Shown here: positions 9,487 to 18,102 of the stretch, piece by piece
How positions within the stretch are numbered: position 1 is the stretch's first letter
How the letters are laid out: every line of letters starts with the position of its first letter
Origin: Solirubrobacterales bacterium
GTDB lineage: Bacteria; Actinomycetota; Thermoleophilia; Solirubrobacterales; Solirubrobacteraceae
Assembly (NCBI GenBank): GCA_027315115.1
Contig: DAHUYQ010000015.1
Span: 1-64,000 of the forward strand
Reading direction: 5' to 3'
DNA: 64,000 bases
Translations under genes and position numbers: made by a program
Notes under the pieces: model-generated
The model's input: only the letters and a program-made list of their open reading frames with translations
Database searches by the model: none
What the model was told of the DNA's origin: nothing

Positions 9487-11448
9487 TCAGTGCTTGCGGC
9501 CCGCCGCCCGCTTGCCGGCGCCCCGCTTGGCCGCGGCCCGCTGACGCGCCTGCTTGCCCGCCGCATGCCTGTGATGCCATCCGCGGTGATCGCGACGCAG
9601 CATCCGTCGCAGCCCGCCCCCGACATGCCGGCCTTCGGCGATCTGTTCGAGGATCCGCTCGCGGCGCTTGGTGGCCGTGATCGCCGCGTGCCCGGCCGTG
9701 TCGAAGTAGTCGCGGAACCCCTCGTGCTGCGCTTTGTGCAGGTGCCGCGGCAGCCGCTCGTGCAGTTCTTCGCCGGCGACCCGTTGAAGGCGCGCCCGCA
9801 TTTCCGCCTCCAGCGGGTCTTCGCGGCCGATCATGTTCTCGGTCTCCATCCGCCCGCGCTGAGTCCGGTAGTCGTAGAGCTCGGCTTCCTGGCCCGCGGT
9901 GGTGATCTTCGCGGTTTTGGCCAGCCAGTTCGAGTAGAGAGCGAGCTTGGCCTTCGGTGTCCGCAGCGCGGTCAGGTGCAGCGGCGCGTTCGCCGCGTAG
10001 GGCCTGATCGCGAACTCCGTCACGATCTCGTCGCTGGCGTGCAGGATGTGCGTGCGTCCCGGCGCCTGCGGCTTCTGGAGCATCGCCAGGATGTCGTGGC
10101 GGGAGGCGATGTGCGCGTAGTGCGAGTCCTTGCGCCAGGAGTCCGATTCGGTGGCGATGCTCAGCAGCAGGGGCGCGACGTCCACGCTGGAGGTCAGCCC
10201 GGTGCGATGCCGCCTCGGCGCCACCGCGAGCTTTTCGCCTCCGCGCAAGTCCTTGACCATCAGCGGCACGCGCACCCCCTCCTCGTAGGCGGCGCCTCCC
10301 TTGCCGCGCATGCCGTGCGACCCGGCGTACTCGCCGTGGTCGGAGGTGAACACCACGACGGTGTTGGTGGCAAGCTCGGGCCGGGAGTGCAGCGCGCGCA
10401 GCACGCTGCCGATGTGGCGATCCACCTCGTGCAGCAGCTTCAGGTAGAGGTCGAAGAACGGCGTCCAGGCTTCCACCGTCTGCGGCCCGCTGAATGGCAC
10501 CCGCCCGAAGGAGACCGAGGTGGTTTCCTGGTGGGAGAGCTGCAGTTGCGGGATCCGCTGCGCGTGCATCTCCGCGGGGGTCTCGAAGTTCGGCGGCAGT
10601 TCGCTGACTCTTGGCCGTGCGGTCGCCTCGGCCGCGGTGCGCTCGCTCCAGAGGTACCACCAGGCGATGTCGTGCGGGTTGACGAAGGACACGGTCGTGC
10701 ACCAGGGCTGATGCGCTGGCGCCGTGGCGATCCAGTCCTGGAACTGCGTGGCGATGTACGGGTCGACCGCCCAACCCTGCCCCGGCCCGCCGTCGGGAGA
10801 GGGATAGGTGCCGCCCGAGAAGCCGTATGGCTCCAGCGCTCCGGCGTCGGCCGGCAGCGACCATTCGTTGTCGCCGTGCGTGAGGTGCCACTTGCCGTAC
10901 CAGCGGGTGTGGTAGCCATGCTCGCGCAGCATCGTCCCCCATGTCGGGAACCCGGGGTTGAGCGTGCTGCCGCCGGTGATCATGCAGCCGGTCTGATGGG
11001 TGTAGAGCCCGGTGAGAAGCGTCGAGCGCGCCGGCGAGCAGTCGTTGGAGGCGGTGTAGTGGGACTCGAAGGAGACCGCGCCGTCGCGCAGCCTGGCGAG
11101 GTTTGGCATGAGTGCCAGCGCGGCGGGCGTGGCCGAGAACCAGCAGGGCGTGCGCAACTGGTCGACCATGATCACCAGGATGTTGGGCCGGCGAGGGTAT
11201 GGCCCGGGGTTCGACGCATTGCTTTCGGCGACGTGCGAGCTCTCGTGGCCGGCGGCCGGGAACCCGCCCTGGCGCTTGGAATGCCCGCCGTGCGGGCGCC
11301 CGGATGGGGGCGTGCCGGGCGGTGGCGGGTTGAGCAGGTCGCCGAGCGCCACGCTGCCGCCGGCGAGCGCCGCGCCGGCAAGCAAGCCGCCCTTGATCAG
11401 CGTCCGTCTGTTGATCGGCCGCCTGTGAGCCCCCGGATCACGGTCCAT
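9487..11448 (-). CDS. Tat-exported sulfatase, Cys-type
   Basis: Secreted sulfatase hydrolysing a sulfate (or possibly phosphonate) ester of unknown substrate. The N-terminus has a twin-arginine signal RRTLIKGG (14-21) and a hydrophobic stretch. The catalytic cysteine is C137 in CSPAR, the C-x-P-x-R motif converted to formylglycine. Early metal ligands lie in NILVIMVDQ and late ones in VFTSDHGEYAGSHG. At 653 aa it carries a long, very basic C-terminal tail (Arg/Lys/Ala/Gly-rich from about 600). It is a paralogue of the sulfatase at 11894-13609, and no formylglycine-generating enzyme gene is in the window. Confidence 0.9.
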   Translation of the reverse strand: MDRDPGAHRRPINRRTLIKGGLLAGAALAGGSVALGDLLNPPPPGTPPSGRPHGGHSKRQGGFPAAGHESSHVAESNASNPGPYPRRPNILVIMVDQLRTPCWFSATPAALALMPNLARLRDGAVSFESHYTASNDCSPARSTLLTGLYTHQTGCMITGGSTLNPGFPTWGTMLREHGYHTRWYGKWHLTHGDNEWSLPADAGALEPYGFSGGTYPSPDGGPGQGWAVDPYIATQFQDWIATAPAHQPWCTTVSFVNPHDIAWWYLWSERTAAEATARPRVSELPPNFETPAEMHAQRIPQLQLSHQETTSVSFGRVPFSGPQTVEAWTPFFDLYLKLLHEVDRHIGSVLRALHSRPELATNTVVVFTSDHGEYAGSHGMRGKGGAAYEEGVRVPLMVKDLRGGEKLAVAPRRHRTGLTSSVDVAPLLLSIATESDSWRKDSHYAHIASRHDILAMLQKPQAPGRTHILHASDEIVTEFAIRPYAANAPLHLTALRTPKAKLALYSNWLAKTAKITTAGQEAELYDYRTQRGRMETENMIGREDPLEAEMRARLQRVAGEELHERLPRHLHKAQHEGFRDYFDTAGHAAITATKRRERILEQIAEGRHVGGGLRRMLRRDHRGWHHRHAAGKQARQRAAAKRGAGKRAAGRKH

Positions 11449-11523
11449 ACCGAGAAGCTAGCGAGATCAATGTTCATTGTGGTTGGAGTCTTTGTTTGCG
11501 GCAGGTTGGATGCCGCCGCAGGC

Positions 11524-11811
11524 TCAGTGGGCCTGGGGAAGACCCTCGTCCTGATCCTCGTCCATGTCCTCGGGCGGCAGGTCGATCATCTTGACCGTGC
11601 CCATCACCACGCCGTAGGTGACGACCACCAGCAGGATCAGGGCGGGAATCAGGGCGCCCATACTCGACGTGGCGCCTGTCAGCACGGCCAGCCCGTAGAC
11701 GAGCAGCATCGGGAAGAGCAGCGCGAACAGGGGCCCGGTCTGGGCCAGGGTGTCCCGTCGCGCCGGGGCGCGGTGATGTGCGTGGGACTCTGTCTCCGAC
11801 GAAGCTGACAT
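11524..11811 (-). CDS. Small two-helix membrane protein between the sulfatases
   Basis: Not recognised. A 95-residue protein with a His-rich N-terminus (ESHAHHRAP), two predicted membrane helices (about 26-46 and 52-72) and an acidic tail (PPEDMDEDQDEG). The ATG at 11811 is preceded by a clear AAAGGA ribosome site at good spacing, so the upstream in-frame extension is not used. It lies between two Tat-exported sulfatases in the same orientation. An assembly or anchoring role is possible, but nothing in the sequence shows it. Confidence 0.65.
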   Translation of the reverse strand: MSASSETESHAHHRAPARRDTLAQTGPLFALLFPMLLVYGLAVLTGATSSMGALIPALILLVVVTYGVVMGTVKMIDLPPEDMDEDQDEGLPQAH

Positions 11812-11893
11812 CGAATCTGGTTCCTTTCGAGATCTTCTCACAGCCGGCGGCTGGGGGCAGGTGGGGCCTGGACGACTGCGTCGGTCGCGCAGA

Positions 11894-13609
11894 TTACAGG
11901 CCGGCCGCTTCCTGCTGCTCTTCGCTTTGGCGGTTGGGGTATGCGGCGCCAAGCTTTTCGGCGGTGTACGCCTCGACCGCCTGATAGTTGGCGAGCCCTT
12001 CGGTCTGGGCCTTGCTGAGCCGCGCGGGCAGCGGCTGGCGCAGCTCGTCGGGGATCGCCTGCTCCTGCAGCGTCCGCATCAGCGGTTCCTCCAGCGGCGA
12101 GCTTCCGGCCACGTTCTCGATCTCGTTGCGGCCCGCTTCAGTGCTGTAGTCGTAGAGCTCGACTTCCTGGCCGGCGCTCTCGATTTCGATGCCGCCGGGC
12201 GCCCAGTTGGAGTAGACGCCGAGCTTGCCCTGCGGGGTGCGAAGCGCGATCACGTGGCGAGGCGCATCGGCCGCGTATGGCTGGCTGGCGAACTCGGTGA
12301 CGTCCTCGTCGGTCGCGTGAAGCACCCATTCGCGTCCCGGCGCGGTGGGCTGCTGGCACATCGCGGCCAGATCGTGGCGCCCAGCCAGATGCGAGAGCGT
12401 GGGCTCGCGCCGCCAGTCCTCCGACCCGGAGGCGATGCTGAGCAGCAGCGGCACGAAGTCGGCGCTGGAGGTCAGCCCGGTGCGCGGCACGGAGGTCTGC
12501 TTGGCGAGCAGGCCGCGCGGGTCGTGCACGTAGAGCGGGACGCGGATCGCCTCCTCGTAGGCGCTGGCGCCCTTGCCGCGCATGCCGTGCGAGCCGGCGT
12601 ACTCGCCGTGGTCGGAGGTGAACACCACGACCGTGTTGCGCGCGACCTTGGGATGCCCGCGCAACGCGGCGAGCACGCTGCCGACCTGGGCGTCGACGTA
12701 GCTCTGCAGCATCAGGTAGGTGTTCATCATGTCGGTCCACTTCTGCAGGGCTTCGGGGCCTTCGAAAGGCACGCTGCCGAATGCCTGGCTGGCCGTGTCC
12801 TGCAGCGAGCGCTGCAACGCCGGCTTGCCGCGTTCGAGCATCTGCTGCTGGGTCTCGTAGTTCGGTGGCAGGGCCGTCGCGACGGCGGACGGGCTGGCCT
12901 CGGCCGATATCCCCGACGTGAACCTCCACCACCACACGACGTCGTGCGGGTTCACGAAGGACGCGGTGGCGCACCAGGGCTCCTGACCGGCGTTGGCTTT
13001 GAGCCACTGGGTGAGCTGCCTGGCGACGAACGGATCGACCTGCGTGCCCTGGCCCGGGCTGCCGTTCGGCGAGGGGTAGGTGCCGCCGTCGAACCCGTAC
13101 TGCTCCAGCGGCGCGTAGGCGTTGGGGTGCAGGTGCCACTTGCCGTAGTAGGCGGTCGTGTAGCCCATCTGGCGCAGCAGCGTGCCCCAGGTCGGAAAGC
13201 GCGGGTCCAGCCAGCTATCGCCGGTGATCATCACGCCCGTCTGATGGGTGTAGAGCCCGGTCAGCATCACGGCCCGAGACGGCGAGCAGTCGTTGGACGC
13301 GGTGTAGTGGCTTTCGAAGCTGACCGAGGAGGAGCGCAGTTTCCAGATGTGTGGCGTGACGCTCGACTGCGGCGCGGCCGCGGGCATCCAGACGGGCGTG
13401 CGCATCTGGTCCACGACGATCACGAGGATGTTGGGCTGCTTGCGCCTTGCGGGGTCGCGGCGCACCCGCTTCCTGTGGTGGGCTTTGTGGGCGCCGGCGT
13501 GGACGCCGACGGCGGCGGTGCCCACCGCGAACGCTCCGTGCTTGATGAAGTCGCGGCGGTCGGTGCCGTCGGGCACGGCTTGGAGGTCGTGTGTGGCTGG
13601 ATCGGTCAT
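11894..13609 (-). CDS. Tat-exported sulfatase, Cys-type (second paralogue)
   Basis: Paralogue of the neighbouring sulfatase: the same layout and the same long conserved blocks (FESHYTASNDCSPSR, MRGKG, VVFTSDHGEYAGSHG). The twin-arginine signal is RRDFIKHG (18-25), and the formylglycine cysteine is C108 in CSPSR. At 571 aa it lacks the basic tail of its sister. I placed the start at the ATG giving MTDPATHD, because the longer frame runs back into the coding region of the SCO1-TlpA gene without similarity. It is the gene next downstream of that fusion. Substrate unknown. Confidence 0.9.
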   Translation of the reverse strand: MTDPATHDLQAVPDGTDRRDFIKHGAFAVGTAAVGVHAGAHKAHHRKRVRRDPARRKQPNILVIVVDQMRTPVWMPAAAPQSSVTPHIWKLRSSSVSFESHYTASNDCSPSRAVMLTGLYTHQTGVMITGDSWLDPRFPTWGTLLRQMGYTTAYYGKWHLHPNAYAPLEQYGFDGGTYPSPNGSPGQGTQVDPFVARQLTQWLKANAGQEPWCATASFVNPHDVVWWWRFTSGISAEASPSAVATALPPNYETQQQMLERGKPALQRSLQDTASQAFGSVPFEGPEALQKWTDMMNTYLMLQSYVDAQVGSVLAALRGHPKVARNTVVVFTSDHGEYAGSHGMRGKGASAYEEAIRVPLYVHDPRGLLAKQTSVPRTGLTSSADFVPLLLSIASGSEDWRREPTLSHLAGRHDLAAMCQQPTAPGREWVLHATDEDVTEFASQPYAADAPRHVIALRTPQGKLGVYSNWAPGGIEIESAGQEVELYDYSTEAGRNEIENVAGSSPLEEPLMRTLQEQAIPDELRQPLPARLSKAQTEGLANYQAVEAYTAEKLGAAYPNRQSEEQQEAAGL

Positions 13610-13664
13610 CGCAGTTGCAACAAGATGGGTGGCGAGATGATGCGCTGTCGGCGCGCGAGCTTCC

Positions 13665-14999
13665 TCAAGCGCCTTTGAGCGCGTAGTGCTCGATGTCGCT
13701 GGCCAGCGTGCCCTCCGTTTCATACACGCCGATGTGGACGAACAGCACCTTGCCCGCAGGGCTGATGTAGATCGTGTCCGGCACGTTCGCGATCGACGCC
13801 AGCCAGGAGATTTCGCTGTATTCCCCGTGGTAGCTCGGATAGCTGACGTGGTGTTGGTCGAGGAACCTCTGCGCCTGAGCGGTTTCGGGGTCGAGGGTGT
13901 CGTAGCCAAGGAAGGCGACCTTGGTGCCGTAGGCGGCCGAGGCGGAGGCGAACAGCGGGAACTCCTCTTTGCAGGGCACGCACCAGTGCGCCCACACGTT
14001 CAGCACGACCGGGTAGCCGCGCAGGCTCTTCAGGCGGCTGCGCAGCGCGCCGGCCGAGCCGATCAGCTTCCCCGCCTGCGCGTGCAGCGAGGCGAGCGCG
14101 CCAGGCGAGCCGGCGAGCTCCCTGGTAGCGGTTTCGGGGCTCGGAGGCGTGGTCTTGGCCAGCGAGCTGGCGGGGATCTGCCGGTTCAGCAGCCAGTCCA
14201 TGTCCTCCATGAGCTGCGAGGCTGTCCACGGGGTTTCCGGGTGGCCGAGGTTGTGCCTGCCTTCGGCGTCCAGGAGCTTGTGCAGCGCCGGCGAGAGCTT
14301 GCCTTCCATCTGCGGCATGCCGCTGATCACGATCCGCTCGTCGCCGGCCGGGTCGAGCACGAAGAGGCCGTCGGAGTGTTCGACGTCGAATGTCTCGGGC
14401 TTGTGCGTCCACCAGTCGATCGCCGGCGGGTTGCCCTGTTTGACCCGCTTGAAGTAGATCCCGAGCGTCTTCCACAGCCTGGTGATGTTCGCGACGCTGC
14501 CGGTCAGCATCGTGAAGTCGGCGCCGGTCATCCGCTTGTATGCGCGCAGGCGCGCGGGCGAGTCGCGCCACGGGTCGACAGTCACCTCGGCGACCACCAC
14601 CTTGGATGCGAGCCCTTCGGCGCGCAGCTTGGCGAGGAAGGCCATCAGGCTGCCGGTCGTCATCGGGCAGACCTCGGCGCACAGCGTCATCGCCGGGGCG
14701 AAGACGACGAACTTGCCGCGGTAGGCGGCCAGCGAGGTCTTCTGTCCGTTTTCGTCGATCAGCGGGATCGCGGGCAGCGGCTTGCTGCCGTACAGCGGGT
14801 CCCCGGCAACCAACGGAGCCGGCACGTAACCGGTGGCGGCCTGTTTGACGGTTTCTTTGCCGACGATGGTGATGACGACGGCGGCCACCGCCAGTGCGGC
14901 AGCGGCGGCCGTGGCGGTCCAGCGGATGCGCGTCAGCAACTGGCGCTCTCCCGCGAGGTCGGGCGTGCGAGCATGCGCCGATTCAAGCACCTCGGACAC
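13665..14999 (-). CDS. SCO1/SenC-thioredoxin (TlpA/ResA-like) fusion, membrane-anchored
   Basis: Extracytoplasmic redox/copper protein with two thioredoxin folds in one chain. An N-terminal membrane anchor (about 27-47) is followed by a SCO1 domain with the copper-binding CAEVC pair (C107, C111) and the distal His of VEHSDG (H208). A TlpA/ResA domain with WCVPC (C340, C343) follows. SCO1 proteins deliver copper to the CuA site of cytochrome oxidase, and TlpA-like domains keep its cysteines reduced, so the fusion joins two steps of one pathway. It starts at GTG and is upstream of the sulfatases, 55 bp from the next start. Confidence 0.88.
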   Translation of the reverse strand: MSEVLESAHARTPDLAGERQLLTRIRWTATAAAAALAVAAVVITIVGKETVKQAATGYVPAPLVAGDPLYGSKPLPAIPLIDENGQKTSLAAYRGKFVVFAPAMTLCAEVCPMTTGSLMAFLAKLRAEGLASKVVVAEVTVDPWRDSPARLRAYKRMTGADFTMLTGSVANITRLWKTLGIYFKRVKQGNPPAIDWWTHKPETFDVEHSDGLFVLDPAGDERIVISGMPQMEGKLSPALHKLLDAEGRHNLGHPETPWTASQLMEDMDWLLNRQIPASSLAKTTPPSPETATRELAGSPGALASLHAQAGKLIGSAGALRSRLKSLRGYPVVLNVWAHWCVPCKEEFPLFASASAAYGTKVAFLGYDTLDPETAQAQRFLDQHHVSYPSYHGEYSEISWLASIANVPDTIYISPAGKVLFVHIGVYETEGTLASDIEHYALKGA

Positions 15000-15070
15000 C
15001 TTGCTGCGGCACCGGGTCGTCAGCGCTTTGACGCCTCCGCCGCGCGGACGCCACGATCGGGATACGGTAG

Positions 15071-16384
15071 ATGCTGCAGATGAGAGACCAGCGCAGAGCC
15101 CGCCGCGGCCGCGGCAGATCCGTAGATGGCCCGCCGATCGACCCGAGCGCGTGGCGGCGGCTCGCGGCCTGCACCGCCGCGGCCGCCGTGCTGCAGATCG
15201 ACGGCACCCTGATCACCGTGGCGCTTCCGCGCGCCGGCCACGCGCTGGCGATGGGCGTGCACTACCAGGGTCTCGTGCTCGGCATCTACTTCCTCGCCTA
15301 CGCGCTGATGCTCTGGCCCGGCGGCCGTCTAGTCGACGCGGTCGGCTCGCGGCGCGTGGCGATCGGCGGCCTGACGCTCTTCGCGCTCGGCGCCGCGCTC
15401 GGCGCGCTGGCCTCAAGCTCTGGCCTGCTGATCGGCTCGCGCGTGATCCAGGGACTCGGCGCCGGCCTGGTCAGCCCGGCTGCGCTGGCCGGCGCGGTCG
15501 CGGGCTTCCCGCCGCAGCGGCGCGGCATGGCGCTTGGCATCTGGGGCGCCGGCTCCGGCATGGCCAACCTCGCCGGTCCGCTGCTGGGCGGCGCGCTGAC
15601 GGTGCTGCTCGGCTGGCGCGCCGACTGGTGGGCGCTGGTGCCGCTCGCGCTGCTCTCGGCCGCGGCGATCTGGACGCTGATCCCCACGGGGCTGGCCGCG
15701 CACGAAGGCGGAGGCGGCAGGGTGCCTCGCTCTCCAGTGATCGCGGCGGCGACCATCTGCGCCGCGCTCTGCTTCGCGGTCATGATCGGCTCGTTCTTCA
15801 TCGCCGAGCAGTACCTCCAGGACTCCGCCGGGTACTCCCCTCTCGGCGCGGCCGCCGCGCTGCTCGTCGTGGCGCTGCTGGTCGGGCTGGCGGCGCCGCT
15901 GGCCGGGCGGCTGGCCGACGCGCGCGGCGAGCGCCTGCCGGCGGTCACCGGCTTCCTGCTGGCCGGCGCCGCCCTGGCCGTGCTGGGCATCCCGGGGATG
16001 CCGCTGCACGGCCTCGCGCCGATGCCGCTGCTGATCCCGGTCGGCCTGGGCCTCGGCCTGCTGTTCGCCCCCACCTCCCGCGCGGCGCTGAACGCCGCTC
16101 CCGGCGCCAGCCACGGGCGCGTGTCGGCGCTGCTCTCAGGTGGACGCCTGATCGGCGCCGGCGTCGGCGCGGGCCTCGCCGGCCTGGCGCTCGGCGGCGG
16201 CGTCACCGCCGGCCGCGTCCATGACGTGCTGCTGGGCGCGGCGGGGCTGTGCCTGCTGATCGGAGTGCCGGCGGCGATGAGGCTGGTCGACTCCAGCTCG
16301 GCCACCGGCCCGGCGGCGGCCGAGCATGCGGGCCAGGCCGCTGCGCCGGAGCCGGCAGACGCCGCCCCGGCGCACGCGGGCTAG
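15071..16384 (+). CDS. MFS drug/metabolite exporter (DHA2-like)
   Basis: Major facilitator superfamily antiporter, with about 13-14 hydrophobic helices over 437 aa. The motif-A-like loop GRLVDAVGSRRV follows helix 2, and motif-C-like GAGSGMANLAGPLLGG lies in helix 5, which marks proton-driven exporters. The first helix carries QIDGTLITVALP, close to the LDxTIVNVALP signature of the DHA2 group. It is divergent from the SCO1 fusion and has no adjacent regulator gene. Substrate unknown. The Ala/Pro-rich C-terminal tail is variable. Confidence 0.88.
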   Translation: MLQMRDQRRARRGRGRSVDGPPIDPSAWRRLAACTAAAAVLQIDGTLITVALPRAGHALAMGVHYQGLVLGIYFLAYALMLWPGGRLVDAVGSRRVAIGGLTLFALGAALGALASSSGLLIGSRVIQGLGAGLVSPAALAGAVAGFPPQRRGMALGIWGAGSGMANLAGPLLGGALTVLLGWRADWWALVPLALLSAAAIWTLIPTGLAAHEGGGGRVPRSPVIAAATICAALCFAVMIGSFFIAEQYLQDSAGYSPLGAAAALLVVALLVGLAAPLAGRLADARGERLPAVTGFLLAGAALAVLGIPGMPLHGLAPMPLLIPVGLGLGLLFAPTSRAALNAAPGASHGRVSALLSGGRLIGAGVGAGLAGLALGGGVTAGRVHDVLLGAAGLCLLIGVPAAMRLVDSSSATGPAAAEHAGQAAAPEPADAAPAHAG

Positions 16385-16413
16385 GCGCGCTCAGGCGTGC
16401 GCGCGCAGCGCGC

Positions 16414-16469
16414 GGGCCTGCCGGTGCGGCGCCAGATCGGCACGCTCACGCCCAGACCCGCGCTCACGG
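16414..16469 (-). repeat. Inverted copy of a chrA-internal 56-bp segment
   Basis: Identical over 56 bases to chrA positions 8618-8673 when read on the minus strand. It is not part of an intact gene here and ends abruptly on both sides. It directly abuts the amber-interrupted short frame at 16464-16661, whose terminal stop codon is created by this copied segment. Confidence 0.9.
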
Positions 16470-16661
16470 ACTGCATTCTTCAGATCGAGCTGCGCGGCCT
16501 CCGGCTCCGGTCCCTCGGCGCGGGCTCTCTGCGCCCATGCGGCGACTGGCGGCTATGTAGTCGGGGTCGCGCAGCAGCTCGGCCAGCTCGACCCACGCCG
16601 CGACCTGGTCCTAGGAGCCGTACACGGCACTACGAAGGCTCTCGACGACTTGCTCGGACAT
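16464..16661 (-). pseudogene. Short reading frame interrupted by an amber codon
   Basis: From the ATG at 16661 the frame reads MSEQVVESLRSAVYGS, then TAG (16613-16611), then continues in frame with DQVAAWVELAELLRDPDYIA and SRRMGA before becoming Arg/Gly-rich and stopping at the chrA-derived segment. The amphipathic pattern across the TAG looks protein-like, which suggests a gene fragment with a nonsense mutation and a lost C-terminus. The family is not recognised. Chance is possible at this length. Confidence 0.4.
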
Positions 16662-16751
16662 GGCCGGCAACCTTAGCCGGCGTTTGGGTCGGTTTACGTG
16701 GGTTTACGTGGACTCGTGCAGCCAAAGACTGCATGCGCGCCTGGCGCTTAA

Positions 16752-17282
16752 TCAGCCAGTCACGGCCGCCGCGTTGAGCTGCGACATCGTGAACAGCGCA
16801 CGCAGCGGCAGGCCGTCGGCCTCCATCCGCTCGGGGCCGCCCGCCTGCCTGTCGATCACGCAGAGCACGACCGCGATCTCGGCGCCCAGCGCGCGGAGCT
16901 GGGCGCATGACTCGATCACCTGGCCGCCTGAGGTGACGACGTCCTCGAAGACCGCGAGGCGAGCTCCGGCCAGCTCTCCCCCCTCCGCAAGCCGGCAGGT
17001 GCCGTAGGTCTTGGCCTGCTTGCGGACGAACAGCGCCGGGATGCCGCTGATCTGCGAGGCGACGGTCGCCAGCGGCACGCCGCCGAGCTCCAGGCCGGCC
17101 AGCGCGTCGATGCCGTCGGGCAGCATCTCGACCATGCCTGCGGCGATCTCGCGCAGCAGCCCAGGGTCCGACTCGAAGCGGTACTTGTCGAAGTACTCGT
17201 TGCTGAGAGCGCCGGAGCGCAGCGTGAACTCGCCGGTCAGATGGGAGATCTCGTATATCCGGCGGGCAAGCGAGTCGCTCAT
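16752..17282 (-). CDS. pyrE: Orotate phosphoribosyltransferase
   Basis: Adds phosphoribosyl from PRPP to orotate in pyrimidine synthesis. The 176-aa length is normal. The PRPP-binding signature FEDVVTSGGQ (112-121) and the catalytic loop region VRKQAKTYG (86-94) are present. I chose the ATG giving MSDSLARRIYEIS, only 2 bp after the enoyl-CoA hydratase stop, since the longer frame runs back through that gene. It is probably co-transcribed with the hydratase, an unusual partner for a pyrimidine gene. No other pyr genes are in the window. Confidence 0.93.
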   Translation of the reverse strand: MSDSLARRIYEISHLTGEFTLRSGALSNEYFDKYRFESDPGLLREIAAGMVEMLPDGIDALAGLELGGVPLATVASQISGIPALFVRKQAKTYGTCRLAEGGELAGARLAVFEDVVTSGGQVIESCAQLRALGAEIAVVLCVIDRQAGGPERMEADGLPLRALFTMSQLNAAAVTG

Positions 17283-17284
17283 GC

Positions 17285-18058
17285 TCAACGTCCCTCGTAT
17301 GTCGCGTGGCCGGGACCGCGGTCCAGAAAGCTGCGCACGGCCCCCTTCAGATCCTCGGTGGCGAACAGGTCGCCCGCGAGCTGCGGCACGAGCCGGTCGG
17401 CGGCGCGGGCGCCGCCCTCGCAGGCCGCGCGCACGATCGCCTTGGTCGCCGCGTGAGCGCGGGTGGGGCCCTGCGCCAGCGAGAGCGCGAACGCTCTGGC
17501 TGCCTGCTCGAAGCCCTCGTCGCTCAGCACCCTGTTGACGACGTTCCAGCGCTCCAGCGTCGCCGCGTCGTAGAGGGCGCCCGTCATCACGAGCTCGCGT
17601 GCGCGGGCGGGCCCGGCGCGCTGCGCCAGTCGCTGCGTGCCGCCCATCGCCGGCGTGAGCCCGACCACGGTCTCCACCAGCCCGAACCGGGCCGACTCCG
17701 CGGCGATCAGCAGGTCGCAGGCCAGCGAGAGCTCGAACGCCGCCGTCAGGCAGAGGGAGTGGGCGGCGAACACGGTCGGGGCGGGCAGCTCCTCCACCGC
17801 GTGGACGATCGCCAGCAGCCGCCGCCAGAGCGCCGCGCCCTGCTCGGCGCTCAGCCCGTCGAAGACGTTCACATCCACCCCTCCGCTGACGAGCTTGCCC
17901 CGCGCGCAGATCAGCAGCCCGCGCGGAGCCTGCCGCACGATCTCCGCCAACGCCAGCTCGAGCGCGTCCATCAGCTCCGCGTCGAACAGGTTCAGCGGCG
18001 GGTGCTCGATCGCGAGGATCGCGAGCTCTCCGTCCCTTTCGATTGCCACCGGGGTCAT
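17285..18058 (-). CDS. Enoyl-CoA hydratase/isomerase family protein
   Basis: Crotonase-fold enzyme acting on an acyl-CoA. Two glutamates occupy the usual catalytic positions: E109 in AAFELSLACD and E129 in FGLVETVVGLTPAMGGTQRL. The oxyanion-hole segment usually written A-x-GGG is replaced by CLTAAF, so reaction and substrate are uncertain; many members with such changes are isomerases or hydrolases. At 257 aa it is full length. It is upstream of pyrE (2-bp gap) and divergent from the saccharopine-dehydrogenase-like gene by 44 bp. Confidence 0.85.
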   Translation of the reverse strand: MTPVAIERDGELAILAIEHPPLNLFDAELMDALELALAEIVRQAPRGLLICARGKLVSGGVDVNVFDGLSAEQGAALWRRLLAIVHAVEELPAPTVFAAHSLCLTAAFELSLACDLLIAAESARFGLVETVVGLTPAMGGTQRLAQRAGPARARELVMTGALYDAATLERWNVVNRVLSDEGFEQAARAFALSLAQGPTRAHAATKAIVRAACEGGARAADRLVPQLAGDLFATEDLKGAVRSFLDRGPGHATYEGR

Positions 18059-18102
18059 CCCTGCGGAGACTATCCGCCCCGGCGCCCATGTAGGATCGCC
18101 AG

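Larger units (their letters stand above)
16385..16751. other. Decayed intergenic stretch between MFS gene and pyrE
   Basis: A 367-bp stretch with no intact gene. It holds the copied 56-bp chrA fragment, a short reading frame broken by an amber codon, and two abutting copies of GGTTTACGTG (16691-16710). It looks like remnant DNA left by past rearrangement. Nothing resembling a tRNA, transposase or integrase was seen. Confidence 0.6.

Noticed and set aside
11861-13678. Long plus-strand frames opposite the sulfatases (for example 605 codons)
   Set aside because: They are antisense to genes with intact Tat signals and catalytic motifs, and their translations are Arg/Val/Gly-rich with no domain.
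16611-16613. The TAG inside the small frame read as pyrrolysine or programmed readthrough
   Set aside because: No pyrrolysine machinery is seen, and the frame also ends inside copied chrA DNA; a decayed gene is simpler.
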